DNA of 64,000 bases from contig NZ_LN879466.1 of NCBI RefSeq assembly GCF_001403635.1, positions 62,001 through 126,000 on the forward strand, given 5' to 3'. Origin of the DNA: Clostridium massiliamazoniense. GTDB taxonomy: Bacteria > Bacillota > Clostridia > Clostridiales > Clostridiaceae. The stretch's first letter is position 1; the number at the start of each line of letters is the position of its first letter. This document shows, in pieces, positions 47,160 through 55,670 of the stretch. Both the position numbers and the translations under genes were made by a program. The notes beneath the pieces were generated by a model. The model worked only from the letters and a program-made list of their open reading frames with translations. It was not told the origin of the DNA and did no database searches.

Positions 47160-47753
47160 TTAGAATATATATGATACAGTATTTTCTCTTCTAGGTGATG
47201 CCTTAGGAGTTTTATTTTTCTTATGACCAATGATTATTGCATGTGTTGGTATATATCCTTCTGGAATAGAGAATTTATCACTGTATTCTTTAGCTCTATC
47301 TTCATCTAGAGCAAATAGGTATTTTATAAATCCAATCCAGCATGAACCTAAACCAAGTGATTCTGCTGCTAACATCATATTTTGTGAAGCTAAAGCGCAA
47401 TCATCTTGGCTAGTTATATCATTACTATCTCTTGAAATTAATATAGCAGCTGGAGCTTTATAGAATGTATTAAAAGCATCATTATTAGCTTTAGCATTTA
47501 TATGTTTTAATATATCAGGATTTGCAACTTTTTCTTCTCCATACTGTTTTACAGCATTTTTAGTATCTTGGTCTAATTGGTTTAGGACATCTTCATTTTG
47601 AATAACAGTGAAGTGCCAAAGTTGTTTGTTTTTACTGCTTGGAGCATATAAACCTGCTTTTACTATTTCTTTTAATAGAGCTTCATCTACTTTTTCTTCT
47701 GTGAAGACTCTAGTGCTTCTTCTATTTAATATATTATTTATTATTTCATTCAT
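47160..47753 (-). CDS. Nitroreductase family protein
   Basis: A 197-residue FMN-dependent oxidoreductase. Family features: ILNRRSTRVFTEEKVDEALL with the FMN-phosphate arginines, AGLYAPSSKNKQLWHF, DDCALASQNMMLAAESLGLG and SCWIGF. It would reduce quinones or nitro compounds with NAD(P)H. AAAGGAGAAAA precedes the ATG. It is encoded 31 bases after a TetR gene on the same strand, so the regulator probably controls it. Confidence 0.93.
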   Translation of the reverse strand: MNEIINNILNRRSTRVFTEEKVDEALLKEIVKAGLYAPSSKNKQLWHFTVIQNEDVLNQLDQDTKNAVKQYGEEKVANPDILKHINAKANNDAFNTFYKAPAAILISRDSNDITSQDDCALASQNMMLAAESLGLGSCWIGFIKYLFALDEDRAKEYSDKFSIPEGYIPTHAIIIGHKKNKTPKASPRRENTVSYIF

Positions 47754-47784
47754 TTTCTTTTCTCCTTTTCATCATTAGTGTAAG

Positions 47785-48483
47785 TTAGTTAATTTCATTA
47801 TCTTTATAGAGATATTTCTTTAAGAACAATATGTATTCTTTAAGTTCTATATCTATAGGGGAATTATTGATAATTTTATTCATATAGCCTTCAACAGACC
47901 AAGTTAGTATATCTATTAACTTGTTAATATCTACATCATCCTTAAATTTACTCATATCAGCTTTATCAAGAACAAATTTCCAGCCTTCTTCAATGAATTC
48001 TTTCCTTAAATTTTTTACCTTATCTGAGATTTCACTATTATCATCAGAATTAAATCCATTAGTTAATGCAAAAATCATAGGATGTCTTTTTATTATTTTA
48101 TCTCTTTCTAAATTAGAGGACACATCCTCATCTTCAATAGATTCAGATCTTTCTATGAACTTAAACATTTCAGGATGTCTTTTCATTATTTTTATTTTTT
48201 TATATTGATATTCAATGAATATATCAAAGAAATCCCTTTTTTCAGTATCAAGGATTTTTTCAACCTCGTTCATATAGTGCTCATGACAATATTCATATAA
48301 ATATAAATATAATTCTTTTTTTGTATTAAAATAATAAAATAAAGAAGCTTTAGAAATTCCAGCTCTTTTGGCAATAGCATTCATTGAAGTTTTTGTATAT
48401 CCCGTAGATGCAAACTCAGCTAAAGCTGAATTAATAATATTATTTTGCTTTTCTGTAGTAAGCTTAAGAAAAGTGTCATTCAT
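47785..48483 (-). CDS. TetR/AcrR-family transcriptional regulator
   Basis: A 232-residue regulator. The N-terminal helix-turn-helix reads NIINSALAEFASTGYTKTSM, AIAKRAGISKASLFYYFNTK, closely matching TetR members. The C-terminal part is a helical ligand domain. AGAGGTGT precedes the ATG. Two palindromes overlap its promoter, so autorepression with co-control of the nitroreductase gene is likely. Confidence 0.93.
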   Translation of the reverse strand: MNDTFLKLTTEKQNNIINSALAEFASTGYTKTSMNAIAKRAGISKASLFYYFNTKKELYLYLYEYCHEHYMNEVEKILDTEKRDFFDIFIEYQYKKIKIMKRHPEMFKFIERSESIEDEDVSSNLERDKIIKRHPMIFALTNGFNSDDNSEISDKVKNLRKEFIEEGWKFVLDKADMSKFKDDVDINKLIDILTWSVEGYMNKIINNSPIDIELKEYILFLKKYLYKDNEIN

Positions 48484-48507
48484 AATTTAACACCTCTAAA
48501 TTTTTTT

Positions 48508-48558
48508 ATTAACCGTTTCGGTTAATACTAGTATAATTGTTTTGACCAATTTGGTCAA
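48508..48558 (-). promoter_or_regulatory. Promoter with two TetR-type operators
   Basis: ATTAACC-N5-GGTTAAT (48508-48526) and TTGACC-N5-GGTCAA (48542-48558) are perfect palindromes with centres 33 bp apart. On the minus strand the upstream one contains a -35 TTGACC, followed after 17 bases by a TATACT -10 box. Binding would cover the core promoter. Confidence 0.8.
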
Positions 48559-48627
48559 GAGAAGAATATTATGAAATTTATGTTTTAATCTATTAAAAAA
48601 GGGGCCGTATAATTAGCATCTTAATTT

Positions 48628-48912
48628 ACATTACTTTTATAAACGTAGACTTAATTCAGGTGGAGTTTTGACTTCATCTAAATGTTTAGTTGCAGTTATA
48701 TAGAAGCTCAGTACTAAATGAACTGAGTAACTTTCAGTTACCAAATCATAGATTTGGACTGTCAGTCAAATAAAGTTAGTCTGGAAATTTTAGAGATTAT
48801 TATAGAAAAATGTTAGAGCTTCTTTACGTAAGTGAATGATCATAAATGATGAACCTATATAGCTAGATAAAAGGCAGAGAGGATGTATCTGCAATTTGAT
48901 ACATCCTCTAAT
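48628..48912 (+). repeat. Dispersed intergenic element, fullest copy
   Basis: All three modules are present: the 5' part with AATTCAGGTGGAGTTTTGAC; a middle hairpin whose outer arms AGAAGCTC (48702-48709) and GAGCTTCT (48816-48823) pair; and the 3' module with TATATAGCTAGATAAAAGGC and the AGAGGATGTATC / GATACATCCTCT hairpin (48878-48909). Confidence 0.85.
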
Positions 48913-48924
48913 TTTTATTAAATT

Positions 48925-49803
48925 TTACATATAATTATTTACTAAATAATAACATCTTTCCTTAGTAAGTTGAGCTTCTTTTTGAGCTCCTAATATTGGT
49001 GCTATAGAGCCACCGCTATTACTTGTATTTTGAACTTCATTATTTCTATTTTGTATCCATTGGAATTCTTCATTTTGAAGAGTGGATGCTTCTGATGATG
49101 GTAATGTAGTAGATAGCTTGTTCATTATTTTATTAAGCTCTGCATTCCATAGGTTGCATTGAGTTCCGGCATTTTGTAACAATTGAGCATCATCATCATT
49201 CTTTGTTGGCATAGCATTTATTTGCTCTGTTATTCCAGTTAATTGATTTAAATAATAAGACTGTAAGTTTTGTGTTTCTGAAGTATTAGTAGTCTTATTA
49301 TTGGTGTTGTTAACATTGTTATTATTATCATTAACCTTAGTATTATTAGTGTTGTTATTAATAGCTTTGGTAGTGTTAACTGGAACAGCATTATTTTTAC
49401 TAGGAACAGTATTATTAGTAGTGTTATTAGTATTGGTATTATTAGCAATATTAGAATTTTTAGTTGTATTATTTTCTTTATGTTCTGCAGTAGAAGAAGT
49501 AGTAGTTTTATTATCTTTTATGCTATTACTATCATTTAGAGCTTTAGTAGAGTTTGTAGACTCATTAGCTTTAGGTTTATCAATAGTAGTGTCCTCTTTA
49601 GCAGTTGTAGTTTTTTCCTTTGGGGAAACTATGTTATTGCTATCAGCAGGGGTATTAGCTACGCCTTGAGCTACTGGAGAATTTGTAGCCTTAGATACTA
49701 CACTATTTGTATCTAAGCTTTTTTTATTTAAAGTTAAAAATCCTATTATAGCTATTACTATGATTACTATAATAGCGATAACAATTCCTTTTATTGCTTT
49801 CAT
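48925..49803 (-). CDS. Exported LprI-like (DUF1311) domain protein
   Basis: A 292-residue protein with an N-terminal membrane segment (7-27), a long Asn/Thr/Lys-rich linker (about 30-185), and a C-terminal domain with WNAELNKIMNKLSTTL, EFQWIQNRNNEVQ, GSIAPILGAQKEAQ and TKERCYYL. That pattern matches the LprI N-terminal / DUF1311 family, members of which include a lysozyme-inhibiting lipoprotein. The role here is not proven. AAGGAC precedes the ATG. Confidence 0.8.
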   Translation of the reverse strand: MKAIKGIVIAIIVIIVIAIIGFLTLNKKSLDTNSVVSKATNSPVAQGVANTPADSNNIVSPKEKTTTAKEDTTIDKPKANESTNSTKALNDSNSIKDNKTTTSSTAEHKENNTTKNSNIANNTNTNNTTNNTVPSKNNAVPVNTTKAINNNTNNTKVNDNNNNVNNTNNKTTNTSETQNLQSYYLNQLTGITEQINAMPTKNDDDAQLLQNAGTQCNLWNAELNKIMNKLSTTLPSSEASTLQNEEFQWIQNRNNEVQNTSNSGGSIAPILGAQKEAQLTKERCYYLVNNYM

Positions 49804-49836
49804 CTTTAAAGTCCTTTCTTATTAATGACGTCTAAA

Positions 49837-50760
49837 CTAAGTTCTTGAACTCACTTTTTTAGAATCTGAAGTTGGATTTTTGTAAAGAAGTAGTAGTATA
49901 GCAGCTACAGCTATTATTACATATCCAATAACATTTGTTGTACTAGGTAATTTGCCCCATACGAAGAAAGCAAGTATAGCAGAGAAGATTACATCTGTAT
50001 ATCTAAATAGGGCAATATCTCTAGCTGGTGCATATTTATATGCAGTTATTAGTGAAAATTCAACTATAATATAGCAAAGTCCAGCTAAAATTAAATAAAT
50101 AGTAGTGTGAAGAGATAAGTGTTTATAATAAATTATCATAAATGGTAAAAGTATTATTGAAGATACAAAGTTGTAGAAGAAAACTACAGTAACTGGATCA
50201 CATTTATCACCTAAGTATCTCATTGTAGCACTATCTCCACCATTCATTGCAGCTCCTATTAAAGCAGCTATAGATGGAACTAAAACGAATTTACTACTAT
50301 CTGGGTCAACAACAAATATAGCACCAATAAATCCAACGCAGATTAGGAATATTTGCCATAGTTTAACTTTCTCACCAAGGAAAATATAAGAAAATATAAT
50401 AACAAAGAAAATACTTAAATCTTGAATCATAGTAGCATTTGGAACTAATAGATATTGAAGTGCATAAAGATTTAATGTAATACCTACAATTCCAAAAAGG
50501 CTTCTAAGAGATAGACCTAGAATATTTTTTTTAGTTCCGAAAAACATTGCTCTATTATTTTTAAAACCTCTTGTTTTTGCAATGTAGAAAAATGCGAATA
50601 AAGCAGCTATAGAATTTCTATAAACTGTTTTTTCAGCAACAGGAATATGTCCTGCTTTTTTCAGAAGTACTGTTTGTACAGCTAGTGAAAATGCAAAAAC
50701 AAGCATTAAAATTATTCCCTTTCTTTTATTATTCATCATTCCATTTGTCTCATTATACAT
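49837..50760 (-). CDS. DMT-superfamily (EamA) transporter
   Basis: About 307 residues with ten predicted membrane helices in two EamA repeats; typical segments are SLRSLFGIVGITLNLYALQY, the LGEKVKLWQIFLICVGFIGA turn, and ILAFFVWGKLP. ATG 50760 follows GGGAGGTAC; an upstream in-frame start would add 40 residues without a ribosome site. The exported or imported compound is unknown. Confidence 0.88.
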   Translation of the reverse strand: MYNETNGMMNNKRKGIILMLVFAFSLAVQTVLLKKAGHIPVAEKTVYRNSIAALFAFFYIAKTRGFKNNRAMFFGTKKNILGLSLRSLFGIVGITLNLYALQYLLVPNATMIQDLSIFFVIIFSYIFLGEKVKLWQIFLICVGFIGAIFVVDPDSSKFVLVPSIAALIGAAMNGGDSATMRYLGDKCDPVTVVFFYNFVSSIILLPFMIIYYKHLSLHTTIYLILAGLCYIIVEFSLITAYKYAPARDIALFRYTDVIFSAILAFFVWGKLPSTTNVIGYVIIAVAAILLLLYKNPTSDSKKVSSRT

Positions 50761-50988
50761 AAAAAAGTACCTCCCTTTGCAATAAAAGTATAGCATAAAT
50801 TTTAATAAAATATGAATATGAAATGTACAAAATAGAACCAAAGTTAAATTAAGTTCAATAAATAAGGAACTTAGAAACAAATTTAACTTTTTTGCATTTT
50901 ATTTATTTTAATAAAAGTATATAATTTATTAATAGAGGAGTTTTTATATTAAACAAAAGAAATATTATCAAAGGGTGGTTTATGCAAT

Positions 50989-51564
50989 ATGAGTTTAGAA
51001 ATTAAATGTTATGTTGTGGAACTTGATAGTTTTATTAATGATGAGTTTATGATTACCAATAAAGGAGAACTCTTAATCATAAACAAAAAAGGATTAGATA
51101 TTAAAATAGATAAATATAAAGGTGAATACTACCTAGTGCAATATACTGAATTAAAAGATAGTTTGGGAGTAAAGATCTATACATCTGATATAGTAGAAAC
51201 AAAGTATGAAATAGAAGGAAGAGAATATTCATTTATTGGTGAAATTACTCACAAAAAAGGGTGCTATTTCATAGAAAATGATAGCAATACAGTAGCATTA
51301 TGGGATGCCTTATATCATGGAACAGTAATAAATATAGGAAGTAAATATGATAACAAATCCAAATTTAAAAAATTAGAGTTAATAAACAGCAAGGTCCTTA
51401 ATGCTATAGATCAGCGAGAAAAGAAAATAAATGATGCTGTAAAAAAAGAAAGAATAAAATCCATAAGAAAAATGATTAATGAAGGCATAGGAAAACAATT
51501 TATAATAAATATGTATTCAGAAGAAGAGTTTAGAATGGCTATGGATTTAGAAAATAAAATTTAA
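50989..51564 (+). CDS. YopX-like protein
   Basis: A 191-residue soluble protein. Its middle has the YopX pattern: QYTELKDSLGVKIYTSDIVE, YSFIGEITHKKGCYFIEND and a final VALWDAL. YopX proteins are common in phages of Firmicutes but no other phage gene is near, so this may be a domesticated orphan. The C-terminal helix (IRKMINEGIGKQFIINMYSE) resembles the tails seen in the SUKH proteins at 26-29 kb. GGGTGG precedes the region of the ATG. Confidence 0.7.
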   Translation: MSLEIKCYVVELDSFINDEFMITNKGELLIINKKGLDIKIDKYKGEYYLVQYTELKDSLGVKIYTSDIVETKYEIEGREYSFIGEITHKKGCYFIENDSNTVALWDALYHGTVINIGSKYDNKSKFKKLELINSKVLNAIDQREKKINDAVKKERIKSIRKMINEGIGKQFIINMYSEEEFRMAMDLENKI

Positions 51565-51596
51565 CATATTTTAGATTATAAATAGGAGATGGGGAA

Positions 51597-51716
51597 ATGA
51601 GTAATTATAAAGAACGTTTAGAAAGAAGAAGAAAAAGACATAGATATATAATGTTAGCTATAGCTATTGTATTAATAGTAGGTATGCTATCAGTATCATT
51701 TATGGCGGCATTTTAA
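51597..51716 (+). CDS. Small membrane protein with basic N-terminus, 39 residues
   Basis: GGAGATGGGG precedes the ATG. The product has a very basic start (KERLERRRKRHRY) and a single membrane helix (IMLAIAIVLIVGMLSVSFMA). It follows the YopX-like gene by 32 bases and may share its transcript. No family recognised. Confidence 0.6.
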   Translation: MSNYKERLERRRKRHRYIMLAIAIVLIVGMLSVSFMAAF

Positions 51717-51736
51717 CTTAAAGAAAACTTAAGAAG

Positions 51737-51795
51737 AAAAAGACTATATTAAAAGCTCTGATATTTTTTCAACTGCATTTAATATAGTCTTTTTT
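51737..51795. terminator. Bidirectional terminator between convergent genes
   Basis: AAAAAGACTATATTAAA and TTTAATATAGTCTTTTT pair exactly over a 24-base loop, with T runs on both strands. Confidence 0.85.
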
Positions 51796-51799
51796 CTGT

Positions 51800-52342
51800 T
51801 TACTTAGATAAATTAAAGAATGAACCAGAAGCATTATAAACTAATTTCCCATTTGAAATATAAATATCTGTAGGAGAATTATTCACAATTACTTGATAGT
51901 TATTTTTTGCTGAAAGTCCAAGTGCTTCAGGTTCTCTATGGAAACTAATACGGAAGTAATTATCAGGTAATTTTTGAAGCTTATAAACAGGTTTAGTAAT
52001 GGTAATATCATTAACAACATTATTAGAAATAGAAGTTGAAATTTTAAATTTATCTTGTGAGATATTAATATTTGAACTTTGAGATTTATTAATGTTATTT
52101 TGAGTATCTAAGGAACCGATTAAAGAGCCTGTTCTCCAATCACCCATGTAATCATTTATATTTATATTTTCATTATCTGAGTTTATATTTGTAACTACAG
52201 CAGCACTATCTTGATCCATTGAAATATTTTCTCTTTGATTAGCAACAGTTGTAACTTGTTTTTCAGGATGGGCAGTGGAATAAGTAACAGCACCACCTAT
52301 GATTAAGCCTGCTATTATTACAGAAGCTAAAACCTTTTTCAT
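51800..52342 (-). CDS. Exported protein of unknown function
   Basis: A 180-residue protein with a signal peptide (1-24, cut near TAHP), an Asn/Ser-rich region to about 90, then a beta-rich domain (FKISTSISNNVVNDITI, YKLQKLPDNYFRISFH, YQVIVNNSPTDIYISNGK). The last part resembles nothing that I can name. AAGGAGG precedes the ATG. Confidence 0.7.
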   Translation of the reverse strand: MKKVLASVIIAGLIIGGAVTYSTAHPEKQVTTVANQRENISMDQDSAAVVTNINSDNENININDYMGDWRTGSLIGSLDTQNNINKSQSSNINISQDKFKISTSISNNVVNDITITKPVYKLQKLPDNYFRISFHREPEALGLSAKNNYQVIVNNSPTDIYISNGKLVYNASGSFFNLSK

Positions 52343-53043
52343 TTATAAATCCTCCTTAAAAGTAATAATATAGTATATATTATTTTAAATTTTTCTAATT
52401 TTATGCATTTTATATGAGATAAAAACTTTATGGTGTTTTTTATAATATCCATTAGTTAGATTTTAAATGAAGTTCTCTAAAAACTTGTGTCTATTTATCT
52501 CTAATTTATAGAATATTGAAGTATTATATAAGTTATTTATCGAATGAAAAATAATTTATAGTGATCTTATAGTAATTAGTATATATTCCATTTATTAATA
52601 AAACAGGATTAAAGAGGTTAAATATTTATTAATATAACCCATTAGCCTATTAACAATTTTCAAATTAGAATTATTTTTTTCAAATTGATATTTTTATGTT
52701 TAATATTTAAAACAATAGGAAAAAATTAATTACTATATAATATTATTTTGGATAATAGATTGTGAGATAAGCTATTAGATTAATAAGATAGAATTGATCA
52801 TACTTGATGATAATTTATAATAAATATAAAATATAATTAGTAGTAAAAATTATATGATAAGGTAATAGAATAAATTTGAGTATTTCTGGAGTGAGAATTA
52901 ATGTTTAATAATAACTTGTAAAATACTAATAAGAATTATTAAATGTATATAAAAAATAAAGAGAAATTTAGATTGTGAGTTATATTGTTGAAGGGCAGAA
53001 TTCCAAATTTGTTAAAAATAAGTTTAACTAAGAGGGAAAGAAT
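52343..53043. other. 700-base AT-rich region without a recognised gene
   Basis: No frame with a credible start and ribosome site was found on either strand. It separates an exported-protein gene from the Crp/Fnr gene and must hold the promoters of both. Confidence 0.5.
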
Positions 53044-53727
53044 ATGATAAGTAAAGAGGAATTAGAAGAACTAGGAATTTTTAAAGATGTGAATGAGCAC
53101 TCTCTTAATGAAATTTGTGAAAATGGTGAAATTCGTTGTTATCTGAAAGGAAAACATATATTTAGAGATAAAGAAAATATTGATGATGTATATATTGTAC
53201 ATAAAGGTAAAGCGGCTTTGTATAAAATAAATGAATATGGTCAAAAGAAAGTTATATTTATTTTAGGAAAAGGTAGCTTTTTAAATGAAGTAATATTAGA
53301 CTATTTATCATCCTCAATAAATTGTGAGGCTTTTGAAAACTGTGAAATAGTATCCATTAAAAAAGTTAAATTTGTGGAAATAATGGAAAAGGATTTCAAG
53401 ATAACAACATTAGTTATTAATTCTCTAGCTAAAAAAACAAGAAGAATGTATAGACAACTTAAAAATTCCACTTCCTTAAAAATTGAGAAAAAAGTAGCTG
53501 CAAAGCTATGGAAGCTTAGCAAGGACTATGGGAAAAGTGTTGAAGAAGGAACTTTAATAGATTTAGCATTATCTGTTACATATTTATCAGAGATGTTTGG
53601 AACTCCAAGAGAAACTATATCAAGAGCTTTGAAGATATTAGCAAAGGAAGGGTTAATAATTCAAAGAAATAAAAGAATTATAGTAGTAGATAAAGAAAAA
53701 TTAGCTAAATACTTTAAGGGTTTGTAA
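53044..53727 (+). CDS. Crp/Fnr-family transcriptional regulator
   Basis: A 227-residue protein with a cyclic-nucleotide-type beta-roll sensor (about 15-115), a dimer helix, and a winged helix with TYLSEMFGTPRETISRALKI. The recognition helix keeps Arg189, Glu190 and Arg194, the residues with which Crp reads TGTGA. Four cysteines (25, 32, 94, 100) are in the sensor part, so a redox or iron-sulfur signal is possible. It lies directly before asrABC and probably activates it. GAGGGAAAG precedes the ATG. Confidence 0.9.
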   Translation: MISKEELEELGIFKDVNEHSLNEICENGEIRCYLKGKHIFRDKENIDDVYIVHKGKAALYKINEYGQKKVIFILGKGSFLNEVILDYLSSSINCEAFENCEIVSIKKVKFVEIMEKDFKITTLVINSLAKKTRRMYRQLKNSTSLKIEKKVAAKLWKLSKDYGKSVEEGTLIDLALSVTYLSEMFGTPRETISRALKILAKEGLIIQRNKRIIVVDKEKLAKYFKGL

Positions 53728-53737
53728 AAAGATTCCC

Positions 53738-53796
53738 AAAAAGAACTGTGATATTTATCATAGTTCTTTTTTGATTGTTAAATTATAATCAAAGTA
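53738..53796 (+). promoter_or_regulatory. Overlapping terminator hairpin, Crp-type site and asr promoter
   Basis: AAAAAGAACTGTGAT pairs with ATCATAGTTCTTTTT (53738-53771), a terminator-like hairpin after the regulator gene. Its centre is CTGTGA-N6-TCATAG, a Crp-type site centred at 53754.5. TATAAT at 53784-53789 gives a predicted start near 53796, so the site is at about -41.5, the class II activator position. Confidence 0.65.
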
Positions 53797-53846
53797 TAAA
53801 ATTTAGAAATTTTTTAGGGAATAATAAACTTTACATGAGGTGGACT

Positions 53847-54857
53847 ATGGGATTTAGAGTTAACTTAGAAAGTTTGAATAAGGCTTTCAGCGAATTAAGA
53901 AAAGAATATAGAATCTATGCTCCAACAGTTATTGAAGGGGACGGAAGATTTTCAGATACAAATATGGTTAGATACGGAGAAGTAAGCACAGTAGAAGAAA
54001 TAGAGTTTGAAAAAAAAGCTCAATTTTCATATAAAGAAGTGTTACTTCCAATAAGACAAACACTATTCTTCTTTACAGAAAAAGAATGTAAGGAACCAGA
54101 TGTAGATGAGAAGAAAATCTTAATATTTTTAAGAAGCTGTGATATGCACTCATTAATAAGAATAGATGATATATACTTAAGAAATGGATTTGTTGACCCT
54201 TACTATAAAAAGTTAAGAGATAAAGCTAAATTTGTGTTAATTGGATGCGAAAAGAGCTTTGAAAGTTGTTTCTGTGTAGATATGGGAACTAACAAGAGTG
54301 ATAACTATGATGCTTATTTAAAAGTAGTAGGAAATGAAGCTCTAATGGATGTTAAGGATGAAGAGTTATTAAAAGTATTCTCAGATATGGACAAGAAAGA
54401 AGAAAATGTAACTCCAGATTTTGTAACAGAAACAGAAACAAGAGTAAATATTCCAGAGAACTTAGATTTAAGAATAACTAAGTCAGAAATGTGGGATGAG
54501 TATAATGATAGATGTATAGCTTGTGGAAGATGTAACTTCGTATGTCCTACTTGTACTTGCTTCACAATGCAAGATATATTCTATAAAGATAACGCAAAGA
54601 ATGGTGAAAGAAGAAGAGTATGGGCTTCATGTCATGTAGATGGATATACTGATATGGCTGGTGGACATTCATTCAGAAACTCAAAGGGTGAAAGAATGAG
54701 ATTCAAAGTTATGCACAAAGTTTATGACTATAAAAAAAGATGGGGATACAACATGTGCGTAGGATGTGGAAGATGTGATGATATATGTCCTGAGTATATT
54801 TCATTCTCATCAACAATAAACAAATTAGAGAAAGCTATGGAAGAGGTGTCAAAATAA
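53847..54857 (+). CDS. asrA: Anaerobic sulfite reductase subunit A
   Basis: About 336 residues. It carries two [4Fe-4S] ferredoxin motifs near the C-terminus, CIACGRCNFVCPTCTC and CVGCGRCDDICPEY, and transfers electrons within the AsrABC complex that reduces sulfite to sulfide. ATG 53847 follows TGAGGTGG and gives the expected MGFRVNLESLN start; the longer in-frame start at 53775 lies near the promoter. Its stop overlaps the asrB start. Confidence 0.94.
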   Translation: MGFRVNLESLNKAFSELRKEYRIYAPTVIEGDGRFSDTNMVRYGEVSTVEEIEFEKKAQFSYKEVLLPIRQTLFFFTEKECKEPDVDEKKILIFLRSCDMHSLIRIDDIYLRNGFVDPYYKKLRDKAKFVLIGCEKSFESCFCVDMGTNKSDNYDAYLKVVGNEALMDVKDEELLKVFSDMDKKEENVTPDFVTETETRVNIPENLDLRITKSEMWDEYNDRCIACGRCNFVCPTCTCFTMQDIFYKDNAKNGERRRVWASCHVDGYTDMAGGHSFRNSKGERMRFKVMHKVYDYKKRWGYNMCVGCGRCDDICPEYISFSSTINKLEKAMEEVSK

Positions 54858-55651
54858 TGCATAATGAATATATTCCTTTTTTATCAGAGATAAAAGAAGT
54901 TATCAAACATACAGAAAAAGAGTACACATTCAGAATGGAATTCAGAGGAGACGTTAAACCAGGACAATTCTTTGAAGTATCTCTTCCAAAGTTTGGTGAG
55001 GCTCCAATATCAGTTAGTGGTATAGGAGAAGATTACGTTGACTTAACAATAAGAAAAGTTGGTAAGGTTACTAATGAAGTATTTGAAAAATATGTTGGAG
55101 ATAAATTATTCTTAAGAGGACCTTATGGAAATGGTTTTGACTTAGAAAATTATAAGGGAAAAGAAGTAATAATAGTTGCAGGAGGAACTGGGGTTTCACC
55201 AGTTAAAGCTGTTATAGATTATTTTGCAGTTAATCCAAAGGATGCTATAAGATCAACTTTAATAGCTGGTTTTAGATCTCCTAGTGACATGTTATTCTTG
55301 AAAGAAATGGAAAATTGGAAGAAAAATCTTGATACATGCATAATAACAGTTGATGGTGCTGAAGAAGGGTATGAAGGACCAATCGGACTAGTTACAAAGT
55401 ATATACCAGATTTAGAAATAAAGGATAAAGATAATGTACAAGTTATAGTTGTTGGACCTCCAATGATGATGAAGTTTACAGTTATGGAATTTGAAAAGTT
55501 AGGAATAAAAGAAGAAAATATTTGGATTTCACAAGAAAGAAAAATGTGCTGTGGAATAGGTAAATGTGGTCACTGTAAGATGGATGATACTTACATATGT
55601 TTAGATGGACCAGTATTTAATTACACAAAAGGTAAACTTTTAATCGATTAA
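54857..55651 (+). CDS. asrB: Anaerobic sulfite reductase subunit B
   Basis: A 264-residue flavoprotein of the ferredoxin-NADP reductase type. FAD-binding and NAD-binding parts are seen in FLRGPYGNGFD and IIVAGGTGVSPVKAV; the C-terminal cysteine cluster CCGIGKCGHCKMDDTYIC binds [2Fe-2S]. It passes NADH electrons to AsrA. The start shares one base with the asrA stop. Confidence 0.95.
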   Translation: MHNEYIPFLSEIKEVIKHTEKEYTFRMEFRGDVKPGQFFEVSLPKFGEAPISVSGIGEDYVDLTIRKVGKVTNEVFEKYVGDKLFLRGPYGNGFDLENYKGKEVIIVAGGTGVSPVKAVIDYFAVNPKDAIRSTLIAGFRSPSDMLFLKEMENWKKNLDTCIITVDGAEEGYEGPIGLVTKYIPDLEIKDKDNVQVIVVGPPMMMKFTVMEFEKLGIKEENIWISQERKMCCGIGKCGHCKMDDTYICLDGPVFNYTKGKLLID

Positions 55652-55670
55652 TAGAAGGAGGGGACTAATA

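Noticed and set aside
49248-49669. Frames on both strands within the LprI-like gene
   Set aside because: They arise from low-complexity Asn/Thr codons; the products are monotonous Leu/Val runs.
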